This document shows, in pieces, positions 34,716-44,261 of a DNA stretch of 64,000 nt. The first letter of the stretch is position 1, and the number at the start of each line of letters is the position of its first letter. Origin of the DNA: Jannaschia sp. M317 (GTDB lineage Bacteria; Pseudomonadota; Alphaproteobacteria; Rhodobacterales; Rhodobacteraceae); NCBI RefSeq assembly GCF_025141175.1, contig NZ_CP081156.1, positions 40,828-104,827 on the forward strand. The letters run 5' to 3'. The notes below the pieces were generated by a model, which did no database searches, was not told where the DNA came from, and saw only the letters and a program-made list of their open reading frames with translations. Position numbers and translations under genes: made by a program.

Positions 34716-37649
34716 TCACACGGTCAGGTCGAACACCTGGCCCCCCAGCCGCAGATTGATCTGATCCTGCCCGTCGCCATCCACCAATGCCCAGAGGATC
34801 TGACCGGTGGGGCGATAGATGACGAAAGCCTCGGCCACGTCGTCGGCGCCTGCGGTCGGTGTGGTCGTGACGTTGATCTGGAACTGGTCGCGGGTGGCAT
34901 TGCCGCCATAGACAAGGACGTCGCCGTCCGCCGCGTTGTAGTCCTGGATCCAGTCGCTGCCGTGATCGGCAATGCCCAGATGGAAGAAACTGTCCGCATC
35001 CGCGCCGCCATTGACCCGGTCGGACCCGAAACCGCCGTTGACGAAATCCATCCCGTCGCCGCCAAAGATCTCGTCGCCAAAGGCGGACCCGGTCAGGGTG
35101 TCGTTGCCCGCCCCCCCGATCACCGTATCGGCCCCGAAGCCGCCCGCGATCTGGTCGTTGCCCGCGTCGCCGCGCAGCGCGTCGTTGCCGTAGCCACCGT
35201 CGATGGTGTCATCGCCGTCCCCGCCAAAGATCACGTCGCGCAGGTCGGCCTCGGTCTCGCCGCCCTCGATCAGGTCGTTGCCCGCGCCGCCCGACAGCGT
35301 GTCCGCCCCGTCCAGCCCGCGCAGGGTGTCGTTGCCCGCCTCGCCGGACAGGCGGTTGCTGTCCGGGGTGCCGATGATCTCATTGGCCCGCGCGTTGCCG
35401 GTCCCGTCGATTGGTCCGGCACCGATCAGGGTCAGATGTTCCAGATGCGCCCGGTCCTCCTGGTTCATCGACCAGGAGATGCTGGAAAAGACGCGATCCT
35501 GCGCACCCCCGCCCGCCTGTTCCCGGATATAATCCTCTGTATTGTCTACGAAATAGGTATCGTCGCCCGCGCCGCCATACATCTGGTCGGCGCCGGTGCC
35601 GCCATCGAGGGTGTCGTTGCCGCCGAAGCCCTGCAGCAGGTCGTCGCCGCCGCGGCCCTCGATGCGGTCGGCGGTCTCGGTGCCGGTCTGCTCCTGTCCC
35701 GCGTCGGTGCCCCGCATCACGAGGCCGGTCGCCTCGGTCCAGACGGTGCCGTCGTCGAATTCCACCCGCTCGTAGCGCTGCCAGAAATCCATCGCGCCGT
35801 TGTCGGGGTCGAAGGTCTCGATGGCCTGGAGGCCATAGCCGCCCGCGCCGTCGGGCAGGCCGAAGACAAGCCCGTCGGTGCTGAACCAGATGCGCAGATC
35901 GTCGGGGGTCACGCCGATGATGCGGATGGTGTCGGTGCCCTCGTCCTGCGCCTCGGAGAGCCAGCCCGGCCCGCCGGTGCCGTCCTCGTTGTAGGCCTGG
36001 GGGGTGCCGTCGCCCGCGCGCAGCAGGTAGGTATCGTCGCCCGCGCCGCCATACATCTGGTCGGCGCCGGTGCCGCCATCGAGGGTGTCGTTGCCGCCGA
36101 AGCCCTGCAGCAGATCGTCGCCGCCGCGGCCCTCGATGCGGTCGGCGGTCTCGGTGCCGGTCTGCTCCTGTCCCGCGTCGGTGCCCCGCATCACGAGACC
36201 GGTCGCCTCGGTCCAGACGGTGCCGTCGTCGAATTCCACCCGCTCGTAGCGCTGCCAGAAATCCATCGCGCCGTTGTCGGGGTCGAAGGTCTCGATGGCC
36301 TGGAGGCCATAGCCGCCCGCGCCGTCGGGCAGGCCGAAGACAAGCCCGTCGGTGCTGAACCAGATGCGCAGATCGTCGGGGGTCACGCCGATGATGCGGA
36401 TGGTGTCGGTGCCCTCGTCCTGCGCCTCGGAGAGCCAGCCCGGCCCGCCGGTGCCGTCCTCGTTGTAGGCTTGGGGGGTGCCGTCGCCCGCGCGCAGCAG
36501 GTAGGTATCGTCGCCCGCGCCGCCATACATCTGGTCGGCGCCGGTGCCGCCATCGAGGGTGTCGTCGCCGCCGAATCCCTGCAGCAGGTCGTCGCCGCCG
36601 CGGCCCTCGATGCGGTCGGCGGTCTCGGTGCCGGTCTGCTCCTGTCCCGCGTCGGTGCCCCGCATCACGAGGCCGGTGGCCTCGGTCCAGACGGTGCCGT
36701 CGTCGAATTCCACCCGCTCGTAGCGCTGCCAGAAGTCGTGGCCCGCGTTGATGGGGGCATTTGTCTCGATGATCTGCAGGCCGATCTCGGCCCCGCCCAC
36801 ACCGGGCAGGCCGAAGGCGAACCCATCGGCATCCTGCCAGATGCGCAGCGCGTCGGGCGCGATCCCGGTAATGCGCAGCGTATCGGTGCCTTCGCCCACC
36901 TGTTCGCTGAGAATGCCGAGCCCCAGATCCCTGTCGGTCCCGCCGTCGCCCGCGCGCAGGATATAGGTATCGTCACCCGCACCGCCATACATCTGATCCT
37001 CGCCGGTGCCGCCATCCAGCGTGTCGTTGCCGCCAAAGCCCTGCAGGACGTCGTTGCCCGCGAAACCTTGAATCAGGTCGGCATAGCCCCGGCCGGTGTG
37101 ATCGTTGATGTCGAAGCCCATCAGATCGTCGTCGCCCGCCGTGCCGCGCACGGTCACGCCGCGGGTCAGGTCCCAGGTCTCTCCGTTGCTGAAGGAGACC
37201 TGCTCCAGGAAGTAATGCGCCTCGATGGTGGGCAGGCCCAGCACGTTGAGGCTGGAGGTGGTGCCCTCGGTCACCGTCAGGGTGCTGGAGCCGTAGTCCG
37301 GGGTGATCGTGCCTTCCTCGGTCGGGATGCGCGGGGACAGGTCGGAAAAGGCAAAGCCGCGGATCGCGCGCCCGTCTTCGAAGTCGCGCAGCGTGGTCGT
37401 GCCCCCCGCATGGTGGATCAGCAGGTCGCCATTGCCATCGTTGCCCAGGCGGATCTGTTCCGACGTGCCGGTGAAATCGAAGCTGTAGGGATAGCCGTCA
37501 TACTGGATCGTGGTGACGATGGTGAAATCGTAAAGACCGTCCCCGGTGCGGATCGTTTCCTTGCGGAAATAGGTGACGATCCAGGGGTGGTTCACCTCGG
37601 AGCCGAGGCTGTCGGGGATCCAGAAGTTGCGGTTGCTCAGAAGGGTCAT
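34716..37649 (-). CDS. RTX protein with near-identical 158-aa internal repeats
   Basis: 977 aa. Residues 1-170 form a beta-rich N-module (WIVTYFRKETIRTGDGLYDF) I do not recognise. The middle has tandem 158-aa units, each with RTX nonapeptides (GGNDTLDGGTGADQMYGG), a YLLRAGDG hinge and a unit ending DFWQRYERVEFDDGTVW; two copies are nearly identical and one is diverged. These resemble haemolysin-associated repeats of large RTX adhesins. The shared C-terminal module ends the protein ([45 protein letters not shown]). Its tail shares a 210-bp identical block with the gene at 53795-56353. Confidence 0.86.
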   Translation of the reverse strand: MTLLSNRNFWIPDSLGSEVNHPWIVTYFRKETIRTGDGLYDFTIVTTIQYDGYPYSFDFTGTSEQIRLGNDGNGDLLIHHAGGTTTLRDFEDGRAIRGFAFSDLSPRIPTEEGTITPDYGSSTLTVTEGTTSSLNVLGLPTIEAHYFLEQVSFSNGETWDLTRGVTVRGTAGDDDLMGFDINDHTGRGYADLIQGFAGNDVLQGFGGNDTLDGGTGEDQMYGGAGDDTYILRAGDGGTDRDLGLGILSEQVGEGTDTLRITGIAPDALRIWQDADGFAFGLPGVGGAEIGLQIIETNAPINAGHDFWQRYERVEFDDGTVWTEATGLVMRGTDAGQEQTGTETADRIEGRGGDDLLQGFGGDDTLDGGTGADQMYGGAGDDTYLLRAGDGTPQAYNEDGTGGPGWLSEAQDEGTDTIRIIGVTPDDLRIWFSTDGLVFGLPDGAGGYGLQAIETFDPDNGAMDFWQRYERVEFDDGTVWTEATGLVMRGTDAGQEQTGTETADRIEGRGGDDLLQGFGGNDTLDGGTGADQMYGGAGDDTYLLRAGDGTPQAYNEDGTGGPGWLSEAQDEGTDTIRIIGVTPDDLRIWFSTDGLVFGLPDGAGGYGLQAIETFDPDNGAMDFWQRYERVEFDDGTVWTEATGLVMRGTDAGQEQTGTETADRIEGRGGDDLLQGFGGNDTLDGGTGADQMYGGAGDDTYFVDNTEDYIREQAGGGAQDRVFSSISWSMNQEDRAHLEHLTLIGAGPIDGTGNARANEIIGTPDSNRLSGEAGNDTLRGLDGADTLSGGAGNDLIEGGETEADLRDVIFGGDGDDTIDGGYGNDALRGDAGNDQIAGGFGADTVIGGAGNDTLTGSAFGDEIFGGDGMDFVNGGFGSDRVNGGADADSFFHLGIADHGSDWIQDYNAADGDVLVYGGNATRDQFQINVTTTPTAGADDVAEAFVIYRPTGQILWALVDGDGQDQINLRLGGQVFDLTV
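35553..36735 (-). repeat. 474-bp tandem repeats inside RTX gene
   Basis: Repeat anchors at 35581, 36055 and 36529 are spaced exactly 474 bp; the two full copies differ at only a few bases by eye, and the third copy is identical until about 36735. The next anchor at 36991 is 462 bp on and diverged. This is a recent in-frame duplication of 158 codons. Confidence 0.85.
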
Positions 37650-37685
37650 TCAAACTCCGGAATGCGGAACGGGGGGCAGCCTGTC

Positions 37686-37712
37686 CAGAAGGGGCCGTCC
37701 CGGCGCCTTCTG
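37686..37712 (-). terminator. Hairpin downstream of the 665-aa RTX gene
   Basis: CAGAAGG...CCTTCTG outer stem with GCC/GGC inner pairs (one C-C mismatch) and a GGGAC loop, 25 bp past the stop of the upstream RTX gene. No clear U-tract. Confidence 0.4.
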
Positions 37713-37736
37713 TCAACTGCGGGCGGGTCGGCTGCG

Positions 37737-39734
37737 TCAGCCCGTCAGGTCGAAGATCTGGCCATTCAGGCGCAGGTTGATCTGATCCTGCCCGTCGCCA
37801 TCCACCAATGCCCAGAGGATCTGACCTGTGGGGCGATAGATCACAAAGGCCTCGGCCACGTCGCCCGCGCCCGCTGTGGGGGTGGTCGTCGTGTTGATCT
37901 GGAACTGCGCACGGGTGGCATTGCCGCCGTAGGCCAGCACATCGCCCTGGGCGGCGTTGTAGTCCTGGATCCAGTCCGATCCGTGGTCGCGCACGCCCAG
38001 GTGAAAGAACGTGTCGGCATTGGCCCCGCCATTGACCCGGTCGGACCCGAAGCCGCCGTTGACGAAATCCATCCCGTCGCCGCCGAAGATCACATCGCCA
38101 AAGGCGGATCCGGTCAACGTGTCGTTGCCGGTGCCCCCGATCACCGTATCCGCGCCGAACCCGCCCGCGATGCTGTCGTTGCCTGCGTCGCCGCGCAGCT
38201 CGTCGTTGCCGTGCCCGCCGTCGATGGTGTCATTGCCGGCACCGCCGAAGATCACGTCGCGCAGGTCGTCGATGGTCTCGCCGCCAAGGATCAGGTCGGC
38301 ATCGGCGCCGCCCGTGATCGTGTCGGCCCCGTCGCCCCCCAGCAGGGTGTCGCGCCCGGCATCGCCCGACAGGCTGTCGTTGCCCGCGCCGCCGTCCAGC
38401 TGATCGTTGGCGCCGCCGCCCTCCAGCGTGTCATTGCCCGCCGCGCCGAACAGCAGGTCGACGCCGTTGGTCCCGGTCTGCCGGTCGCCGCCGGTGCCGC
38501 CGATCCGCAGGTTGGCGTTCGACAGGGTCAGCTGGTTCAATCCGAAGACCTGACCGTTGAAGCTCAGGAATTCGACTTCGCGCAGAAGATCCACACCGCC
38601 GCGCGGTGTGACCACCAGCAGGCCCTGGGCGGAGTTGAAGAAATGCACCTCGTTCGGCCCGGCGGCAAAGACCGCCAGGTCGCCGGGGCCCAGGTCGCCC
38701 ACGGTGTTCCGGTTCGGTCCGCCGATCAGCACGTCGAACCCCTGGCCGCCGACCAGCGTGTCGCTGCCGTCGCCGCCCAGGATCGTGTCGTTGCCCGCGC
38801 CCCCCTCCAGGTAGTCCGACGACAACGGCCCCTGCACCAGAGAGCGCCCGATCAGCGTGTCGTCAAAGCGCGTGCCGATCAGCCCTTCGATCCCGCCCAT
38901 CTGATCGCCTGCGGCATAGCCGGTGCCCTGGTTGCCGTCCGAGAATTCCAGATCCGCGACCAGACCTGCGGGGGCATTGGCATAGGAAACGATGTCGCGG
39001 TCCGAAATCGGCCCGTCATCGGTGATCTGATCGGCCCCCGCCCCGGCCAGGTACAGGTCCGACCCCGGCCCGCCCGACAGGATGTTGGTCCCGTCGCCGC
39101 CATCGAGCGTGTCGTTGCCGCCAAAGCCGAAGATCGTGTTGAACCCCGGCCCCCCGGTCAGCACATCGGCCCCGTCGAAACCCAGGATGTCGGCCCCCGG
39201 CACCAGCGCGGTGGAGGCATGGTTGAACTGGCTCAGGAAGGCGCGGCCCGGATCGCCGCTGCGCGCCTGGTAGGAGGCCAGGATCGACTGGCCGAGGGCC
39301 GCTGCCGACATGCCTTCTGGGATGGTGACGATGGCGTTGGGTTTCAGCTGGGCGGGGTCGTTCTGCACGATCTGGATCTGGGCCTGGATGCGCGCCCGCT
39401 CGGCGGCGGTATTGGCCAGCGCCAGAGCGTTGATCAGATCGTCGAGCGCATCATTGAACCGCACGGTCATCCCGGTGATCGTGCCCCCGGTCAGAAGCGG
39501 GATGCTGCCCACGCCGCCCGGCGTGGTCGCGGTCTGCACCGTCAACCCGGTGCCGGTGAAGGTGATCGCGCCCAGGTTGCCAAAGTCGCGCAGGGTGACC
39601 TGGGTGGGCGTGGCCTGATCGACGACGACCGGGGTGAGGGGGCCGCCGAGTTCCACGCCGCGGCCTGCGAAATAGCCCTCGACGCCGCGGAACATGTCCG
39701 ATCCGCCGCGCAGAAATGTGCTGATCCACTGCAT
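37737..39734 (-). CDS. RTX protein, unrecognised N-module
   Basis: 665 aa; GGAGG stands before ATG 39734. Residues 1-190 form an N-module with VTLRDFGNLGAITFTGTGL, TGGTITGMTVRFNDALDDL and an Ala/Gln-rich helix (ANTAAERARIQAQIQIV). It resembles the N-end of the gene at 53795-56353, which has TGGTISGFSVAQDG and a FDQAVEANYQ segment, so the two heads may be related. RTX blocks follow, with an interruption at LSNANLRIGG, then the shared tail ([38 protein letters not shown]). No signal peptide. Confidence 0.84.
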   Translation of the reverse strand: MQWISTFLRGGSDMFRGVEGYFAGRGVELGGPLTPVVVDQATPTQVTLRDFGNLGAITFTGTGLTVQTATTPGGVGSIPLLTGGTITGMTVRFNDALDDLINALALANTAAERARIQAQIQIVQNDPAQLKPNAIVTIPEGMSAAALGQSILASYQARSGDPGRAFLSQFNHASTALVPGADILGFDGADVLTGGPGFNTIFGFGGNDTLDGGDGTNILSGGPGSDLYLAGAGADQITDDGPISDRDIVSYANAPAGLVADLEFSDGNQGTGYAAGDQMGGIEGLIGTRFDDTLIGRSLVQGPLSSDYLEGGAGNDTILGGDGSDTLVGGQGFDVLIGGPNRNTVGDLGPGDLAVFAAGPNEVHFFNSAQGLLVVTPRGGVDLLREVEFLSFNGQVFGLNQLTLSNANLRIGGTGGDRQTGTNGVDLLFGAAGNDTLEGGGANDQLDGGAGNDSLSGDAGRDTLLGGDGADTITGGADADLILGGETIDDLRDVIFGGAGNDTIDGGHGNDELRGDAGNDSIAGGFGADTVIGGTGNDTLTGSAFGDVIFGGDGMDFVNGGFGSDRVNGGANADTFFHLGVRDHGSDWIQDYNAAQGDVLAYGGNATRAQFQINTTTTPTAGAGDVAEAFVIYRPTGQILWALVDGDGQDQINLRLNGQIFDLTG

Positions 39735-39843
39735 GTCCGTGCCCCTCCGGCTGGTCCGGCCGGGTGAGGCCGGAACTGGTCCGAGTGTCGCCCCGTCCTC
39801 CCGCCTGCGTCAATCCGCCAGGTCCCCCCCGTTCAAAGGGGCC

Positions 39844-42156
39844 TCAGGCGGTCAGATCAAACACCTGTGCCCCCAGCCGCAGATTGATTTGATCCTGCCC
39901 GTCTCCGTCGACCAGCGCCCAGAGGATCTGACCGGTGGGGCGATAGATCACGAAGGCCTCCTGCACGTCGCCCGCGCCCGCGCCCGCCGTGGTGGCGGTG
40001 TTGACCTGGAACTGATCGCGGGTGGCGGTGCCGCCGAATTGCAGCACGTCGCCCTGGGCCGCATTGTAATCGCCCTGGGCCGCATTGTAATCCTGGATCC
40101 AGTCGGAGCCGTGCTCCGCCACGCCCAGATGATAGAACGTGTCGGCTCCGCGCCCACCGTTCGCCCGGTCCGACCCGAAGCCGCCGTTGATGAAATCCAT
40201 CCCGTAGCCGCCGAACAGCAGATCGCCGAAGGCCCCGCCGGAGAGGATGTCGTCGCCCGCGCCTCCGATCACCGTGTCGGCACCCCGCCCGCCCAGGATG
40301 GTGTCGTTGCCCGCGTCGCCGCGCAGCTCGTCGTTGCCCGCGCCGCCGTCGAGGTGGTCGTTGCCCGCGCCGCCGAACAGCCAATCCGCCTGGTCGGCCT
40401 CGGTGTCGCCGGTCTGGCGCGCGCCGAACAGCCAGTCGTCGCCCCGGTCCCCGGTCAACGTGTCCTGCCCCAGCCCGCCTTCCAGCGTGTCGGCGCCGAC
40501 CTCGCCCATCAGGGCGTCGGCCCCGGTGCCGCCGATCACGTGGTCGTCGCCGGACATGCCCGCGATGCGCTGCGCGGTCGTCTCGGACGAGAGGTCGCGG
40601 CTGTCGTCGTCCGTGGTCAGGGAGGTCACGGGGTAGACACGCGTGGTTCCCCCGATCGTCCAGCCGTAGGTCTGGGTCAGGGTCTCAAAGGCCGCGACAT
40701 CGCTGTAGCGCAGCCCATGGGCCCCGAGTGTCACACCGGTCGGGATCGCCTCCTCTCCGGGGTCGAGCCGCGCCCACCCCGCCAGCGTGGCGTCGAAGTT
40801 GGCGATGCTCATCGCGGACCAGTTGAACATGTTGAAGGCCTCTTCGAGGGAGGAGATGTCCCACCCCCCGAGATCCTGATCGAAGGCCTCCATGCTGCCG
40901 AACATCCCCGTCATGTTCGTGACGTTGCCGGTGTCCCATCCGCCGATGTCCTGGTTGAAGGCACGGGCGCCGGAAAACATCCCCCCCATGTCCGTGACGT
41001 TGCCGGTGTCCCACCCGCCGATGTCCTGGTTGAAGGTACTGGCACGGGCAAACATCCACCGCATGTCCGTAGCGTTGCCGGTGTCCCACCTGCTGATGTC
41101 CTGATTGAAGGCACGGGCTTCGGAAAACATCCCCCCCATGTTCGTGACGCTGCCGGTGTCCCATCCGCCGATATTCTGGTCGAAGGCCTGGGCGCGGGAA
41201 AACATCCCCCCCATGTTCGTGACGTTGCCGGTGTCCCACCCACCGATGTCCTGGTTGAAGGCATCGGCGGCGTAAAACATCCGCTCCATGTCCGTGACGC
41301 TGCTGGTGTTCCATCCGCCGATGTCCTGGTTGAAGGCATCGGCGGCGTAAAACATCCACCCCATGCCTATGACGCTGCTGGTGTCCCATCCGCCGATGTC
41401 CTGATTGAAGGCATCGGCGTTGGAAAACATCCCCCACATGTCCGTGACGCTGCCGGTGTCCCAGCCGCCGATGTCCTGGTTGAAGGCACGGGCAAACTCA
41501 AACATCCCCCCCATGTCCGTGACGTTGCCGGTATCCCACCCACCGATGTCCTGGTTGAAGGCCTGGGCGCGGGAAAACATCGACCCCATGTTTGTGACGC
41601 TGCCGGTGTCCCATCCACCGATGTCCTGGTTGAAGGCATCGGCACCGGCAAACATCCGCCCCATGTTCGTGACGTTGCCGGTATCCCACCCGCCGATGTC
41701 CTGGTCGAAGGCACGGGCGGCGACAAACATCCCCGCCATGTACGTGACGTTGCTGGTGTCCCATCCACCGACGTCCTGGTTGAAGGCCTGGGCGCCGGCA
41801 AACATCTCCCCCATGCCTATGACGCTGCTGGTGTCCCAGCCGCCGATGTCCTGGTTGAAGGTACTGGCACGGGCAAACATCCGCCCCATGCCTATGACGC
41901 TGCTGGTATCCCAGCCGCCGATGTCCTGGTTGAAGGCCTGGGCGTAGGCAAACATCCACCCCATGTGCGTGACGCTGCCGGTATCCCATCCGCTGATGTC
42001 CGCATTGAAGCCGAAGTTCAACCGGGCCAGGCCTTGCATCGTCGTGACCCGGCTGGTGTCCCAGTCCGCGATATCGGTGGGAATGGTTGGAAAGACGGGT
42101 CTGGAGGTCGTGGTTCCGAAGTAATAGCTCAGGTCGGTGGAGGGGGCGTCGGGCAT
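39844..42156 (-). CDS. RTX protein with BspA-like (DUF285) surface repeats
   Basis: 770 aa. Residues about 30-455 are some 17 tandem units of 25 residues with the pattern [20 protein letters not shown], the BspA/DUF285 leucine-rich-like repeat known from bacterial surface adhesins. The linker ([20 protein letters not shown] and [17 protein letters not shown]) is the usual end-cap of these proteins. RTX repeats and the shared tail follow ([40 protein letters not shown]). A 7-codon tandem duplication (DYNAAQG twice) lies in the tail. It is a likely adhesin; the partner is unknown. No strong ribosome binding site is seen at 42156. Confidence 0.9.
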   Translation of the reverse strand: MPDAPSTDLSYYFGTTTSRPVFPTIPTDIADWDTSRVTTMQGLARLNFGFNADISGWDTGSVTHMGWMFAYAQAFNQDIGGWDTSSVIGMGRMFARASTFNQDIGGWDTSSVIGMGEMFAGAQAFNQDVGGWDTSNVTYMAGMFVAARAFDQDIGGWDTGNVTNMGRMFAGADAFNQDIGGWDTGSVTNMGSMFSRAQAFNQDIGGWDTGNVTDMGGMFEFARAFNQDIGGWDTGSVTDMWGMFSNADAFNQDIGGWDTSSVIGMGWMFYAADAFNQDIGGWNTSSVTDMERMFYAADAFNQDIGGWDTGNVTNMGGMFSRAQAFDQNIGGWDTGSVTNMGGMFSEARAFNQDISRWDTGNATDMRWMFARASTFNQDIGGWDTGNVTDMGGMFSGARAFNQDIGGWDTGNVTNMTGMFGSMEAFDQDLGGWDISSLEEAFNMFNWSAMSIANFDATLAGWARLDPGEEAIPTGVTLGAHGLRYSDVAAFETLTQTYGWTIGGTTRVYPVTSLTTDDDSRDLSSETTAQRIAGMSGDDHVIGGTGADALMGEVGADTLEGGLGQDTLTGDRGDDWLFGARQTGDTEADQADWLFGGAGNDHLDGGAGNDELRGDAGNDTILGGRGADTVIGGAGDDILSGGAFGDLLFGGYGMDFINGGFGSDRANGGRGADTFYHLGVAEHGSDWIQDYNAAQGDYNAAQGDVLQFGGTATRDQFQVNTATTAGAGAGDVQEAFVIYRPTGQILWALVDGDGQDQINLRLGAQVFDLTA
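40050..40091 (-). repeat. 21-bp tandem duplication in an RTX tail
   Basis: CGCCCTGGGCCGCATTGTAA plus T occurs twice in a row, duplicating codons for DYNAAQG. The other tails have one copy. It is in frame, so the tail stays readable. Confidence 0.9.
40790..42070 (-). repeat. 75-bp tandem repeats encoding BspA-like units (about 17)
   Basis: Period 75 bp (25 aa) with strongly conserved [10 protein letters not shown] codons and a variable third ([30 protein letters not shown] and others). Conserved frame plus varied exposed residues fits a solenoid with a variable face. Confidence 0.88.
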
Positions 42157-42193
42157 GGGGTTCGCCGTTTTGTTAACGATTTCAATTTTATAA

Positions 42194-42220
42194 GTCCGGC
42201 CAGCCTAGCGCGGGCCGGAC
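42194..42220 (-). terminator. Terminator of the 641-aa RTX gene
   Basis: GTCCGGCC/GGCCGGAC 8-bp stem with an 11-nt loop, followed on the transcribed strand by TTATAAAATTG, 28 bp past the stop at 42248. Confidence 0.6.
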
Positions 42221-42247
42221 CAAGCGGCAACCGCGCCCGTCCGTGTC

Positions 42248-44173
42248 TCAGATCATCAGCTGATGGTCGACCTCGTCGATGCGCAGGGTGATCGTGTCCT
42301 GCCCGTCTCCGTCGACCAGCGCCCAGAGGATCTGACCTGTGGGGCGATAGATGACGAAGGCCTCCTCCACGTCGCCCGCGCCCGCGCCCGCCGTGGTGGC
42401 GGTGTTGACCTGGAAATCGGCGGCCCGCGCCGTGTCCACCGCCACCAGCGCATCCTCGGCCGCGAAATCCTGGATCCAGTCGGAGCCGTGCCCCGCCACG
42501 CCCGCGTGGAACACCCGGTCGGCACCCGCGCCCAGGTTGATCCGGTCCGACCCGAAGCCGCCGTTGATGAAGTCCATCCCGTCGCCGCCGAAGATGACGT
42601 CCGACAGCGCCCCGCCCGATATCGTGTCGTCGCCCGCGCCCCCCGCCAGGGTGTCGGACCCGGTGCCGCCGTCCAGCACGTCGTTGCCGGCCCCGCCGTT
42701 GGCATCGTCGTTGCCCGCGCCGCCCCGGATCGTGTCGTTCCCGCTGAAGCCAAAGATGACATCGCCCAGATCCGCCTCGGAGGTGCCGCCGATCAGCAGG
42801 TCGCGGCCCCCCGCGCCCAGGATCCGGTCCGCCCCGTCGCCGCCGTCGATGGTGTCGTCGCCCGTGTCGTCGTCCGGCGCGCCGAAGAACGCACCCGAGG
42901 CCAACAGGACATCGTTGCCCGCGCCGCCCTCGATGCTGTCGGACCCGGTGCCGCCCTCGACCCGGTCGGCGCCGTCGGCGTCGCTGCCCCAGGCGATGAT
43001 GGTGTCGTTCCCGCTGGCACCCAGGATCGTGTCGCTGCCGTCGCCCGACCGGATCAGGTCGTGATCGACCAGGCCCGGCGTGCGGGCAAAGGACCCGAGG
43101 ATGGAATCGTTGCCCGCCCCGGTGACGAGGGTGTCGGACCCCAGGTCGCCGTTCATGTGGATGGCGAATCGGGTGTCCGTCCAGGTCAGCATGTCATTGC
43201 CGTCGCTGCCGCGCAGCCGGAACTCCTCGGCCCCGGTGATGCGCCGTCCCGTGACGCTGCCGATCCGGCCCGACAGGTCCAGGGTGCCCGGGGCCGACAG
43301 CTCCAGGTAGCCGATGCCCTCCAGCGCCTCGAAGCTCAGCAGCGTCTCGGCGGTGCCGATGGCGCGCCCCGACAGGACCTCCACGTTGCGGAAGGTGATG
43401 TTGTCGAGCTCCAGGTTGTTGCCGTAATCCGCCCGGCCGTAGGTGTCGCGGCCGTCGCCTCCGTCCACCACCAGCGGGATGGGGACCGCACGAAAGGTGC
43501 GCAGCGACAGGACGTCGTCGCCCGCGCCCCCGAACAGGTCGTGGGTTTCGTTGCCCAAAAGAGTGTCGTCGCCCGCCCCGCCGGTCAGGGTCGCGCGGCC
43601 CAGGGCGCTTTGGACATCCAGATACCAGGTGGCGCCGGACCCGCTCGCATCCCAGGTGAAGGGGTCGGTCGCGGTGCGGTCGAAGCGCACGGTGATCCGT
43701 CCGACCCCGGTGTCGTCCGCGCCCAGCGTAATCGCGCCCAGGTCCAGGTCCGTCGGGCGCAGGACGAACAGGCTGCCCCCGGGGCCGAAGCCGGTGATCT
43801 GGGTCACACCGTCCAGTTGCGCGCCGGTCAGGCGCAGCGCGCCGTTGTTCAGGTCGATCCGTTCGAACCCGGTGACGGTGCCCGCGTCGATCGCCACAGT
43901 GTTGGCGGCCCCCGAGATCAGCCGGTCGAACCCGTCGCCGCCGTCCAGCACATCGCCCTCGGTCAAGGTTTCGACCACCAGGACCCGATCGTCGCCCGCG
44001 CCTGCGCGCACCGTGTCCGCGCCGAACCCCGGCGACAGGAAATCATCGCCGGCCAGCCCCTCCAGCAGGTCGTTGCCGGTGAAGCCGGAGATGACGTCGT
44101 TCCCCGCGGTGCCGGTCAGGACCGGGTTTGCGATCCCGTCGTCGTCGCCGTCGGTGCCGAGAAGATTTGTCAT
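42248..44173 (-). CDS. RTX protein with interrupted Ca-binding repeats
   Basis: 641 aa. RTX nonapeptides begin near residue 20 (GTAGNDVISGFTGNDLLEG). Residues about 90-300 alternate beta-helix-like strands (FERIDLNNGALRLTGAQLDG; NITFRNVEVLSGRAIG) with short RTX blocks, and more RTX follows to about 530. The tail is a divergent shared module: [20 protein letters not shown] replaces the usual DYNAAQGD segment, [19 protein letters not shown] is intact and the end is HQLMI instead of FDLTA. If the end is the secretion signal, this is a natural variant to compare. Confidence 0.85.
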   Translation of the reverse strand: MTNLLGTDGDDDGIANPVLTGTAGNDVISGFTGNDLLEGLAGDDFLSPGFGADTVRAGAGDDRVLVVETLTEGDVLDGGDGFDRLISGAANTVAIDAGTVTGFERIDLNNGALRLTGAQLDGVTQITGFGPGGSLFVLRPTDLDLGAITLGADDTGVGRITVRFDRTATDPFTWDASGSGATWYLDVQSALGRATLTGGAGDDTLLGNETHDLFGGAGDDVLSLRTFRAVPIPLVVDGGDGRDTYGRADYGNNLELDNITFRNVEVLSGRAIGTAETLLSFEALEGIGYLELSAPGTLDLSGRIGSVTGRRITGAEEFRLRGSDGNDMLTWTDTRFAIHMNGDLGSDTLVTGAGNDSILGSFARTPGLVDHDLIRSGDGSDTILGASGNDTIIAWGSDADGADRVEGGTGSDSIEGGAGNDVLLASGAFFGAPDDDTGDDTIDGGDGADRILGAGGRDLLIGGTSEADLGDVIFGFSGNDTIRGGAGNDDANGGAGNDVLDGGTGSDTLAGGAGDDTISGGALSDVIFGGDGMDFINGGFGSDRINLGAGADRVFHAGVAGHGSDWIQDFAAEDALVAVDTARAADFQVNTATTAGAGAGDVEEAFVIYRPTGQILWALVDGDGQDTITLRIDEVDHQLMI

Positions 44174-44231
44174 GGGGCAGGGGCCTTTCGCTGGGGTCCC
44201 TGCACCATAACGGGTTACGACTTAGGAAAAA

Positions 44232-44247
44232 GTCATGGTTCCATGAC
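44232..44247 (-). terminator. Intrinsic terminator of the Calx-beta RTX gene
   Basis: On the transcribed strand GTCATGGAACCATGAC is followed by TTTTTCC: a 7-bp stem, 2-nt loop and U5 tract, 15 bp past the stop at 44262. The hairpin is identical to that at 34688. Confidence 0.7.
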
Positions 44248-44261
44248 CCTTGCCCGAGTTC

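Noticed and set aside
34962..39767. A 1601-codon + strand open frame across two RTX genes and their gap
   Set aside because: Same antisense effect; it ignores the gene boundary and hairpin at 37650-37736 and shows no recognisable domain.
39844..42156. CRISPR array from the regular 75-bp repeats
   Set aside because: Repeats are in frame, encode BspA-like units, have no constant spacer boundary and no cas genes nearby.
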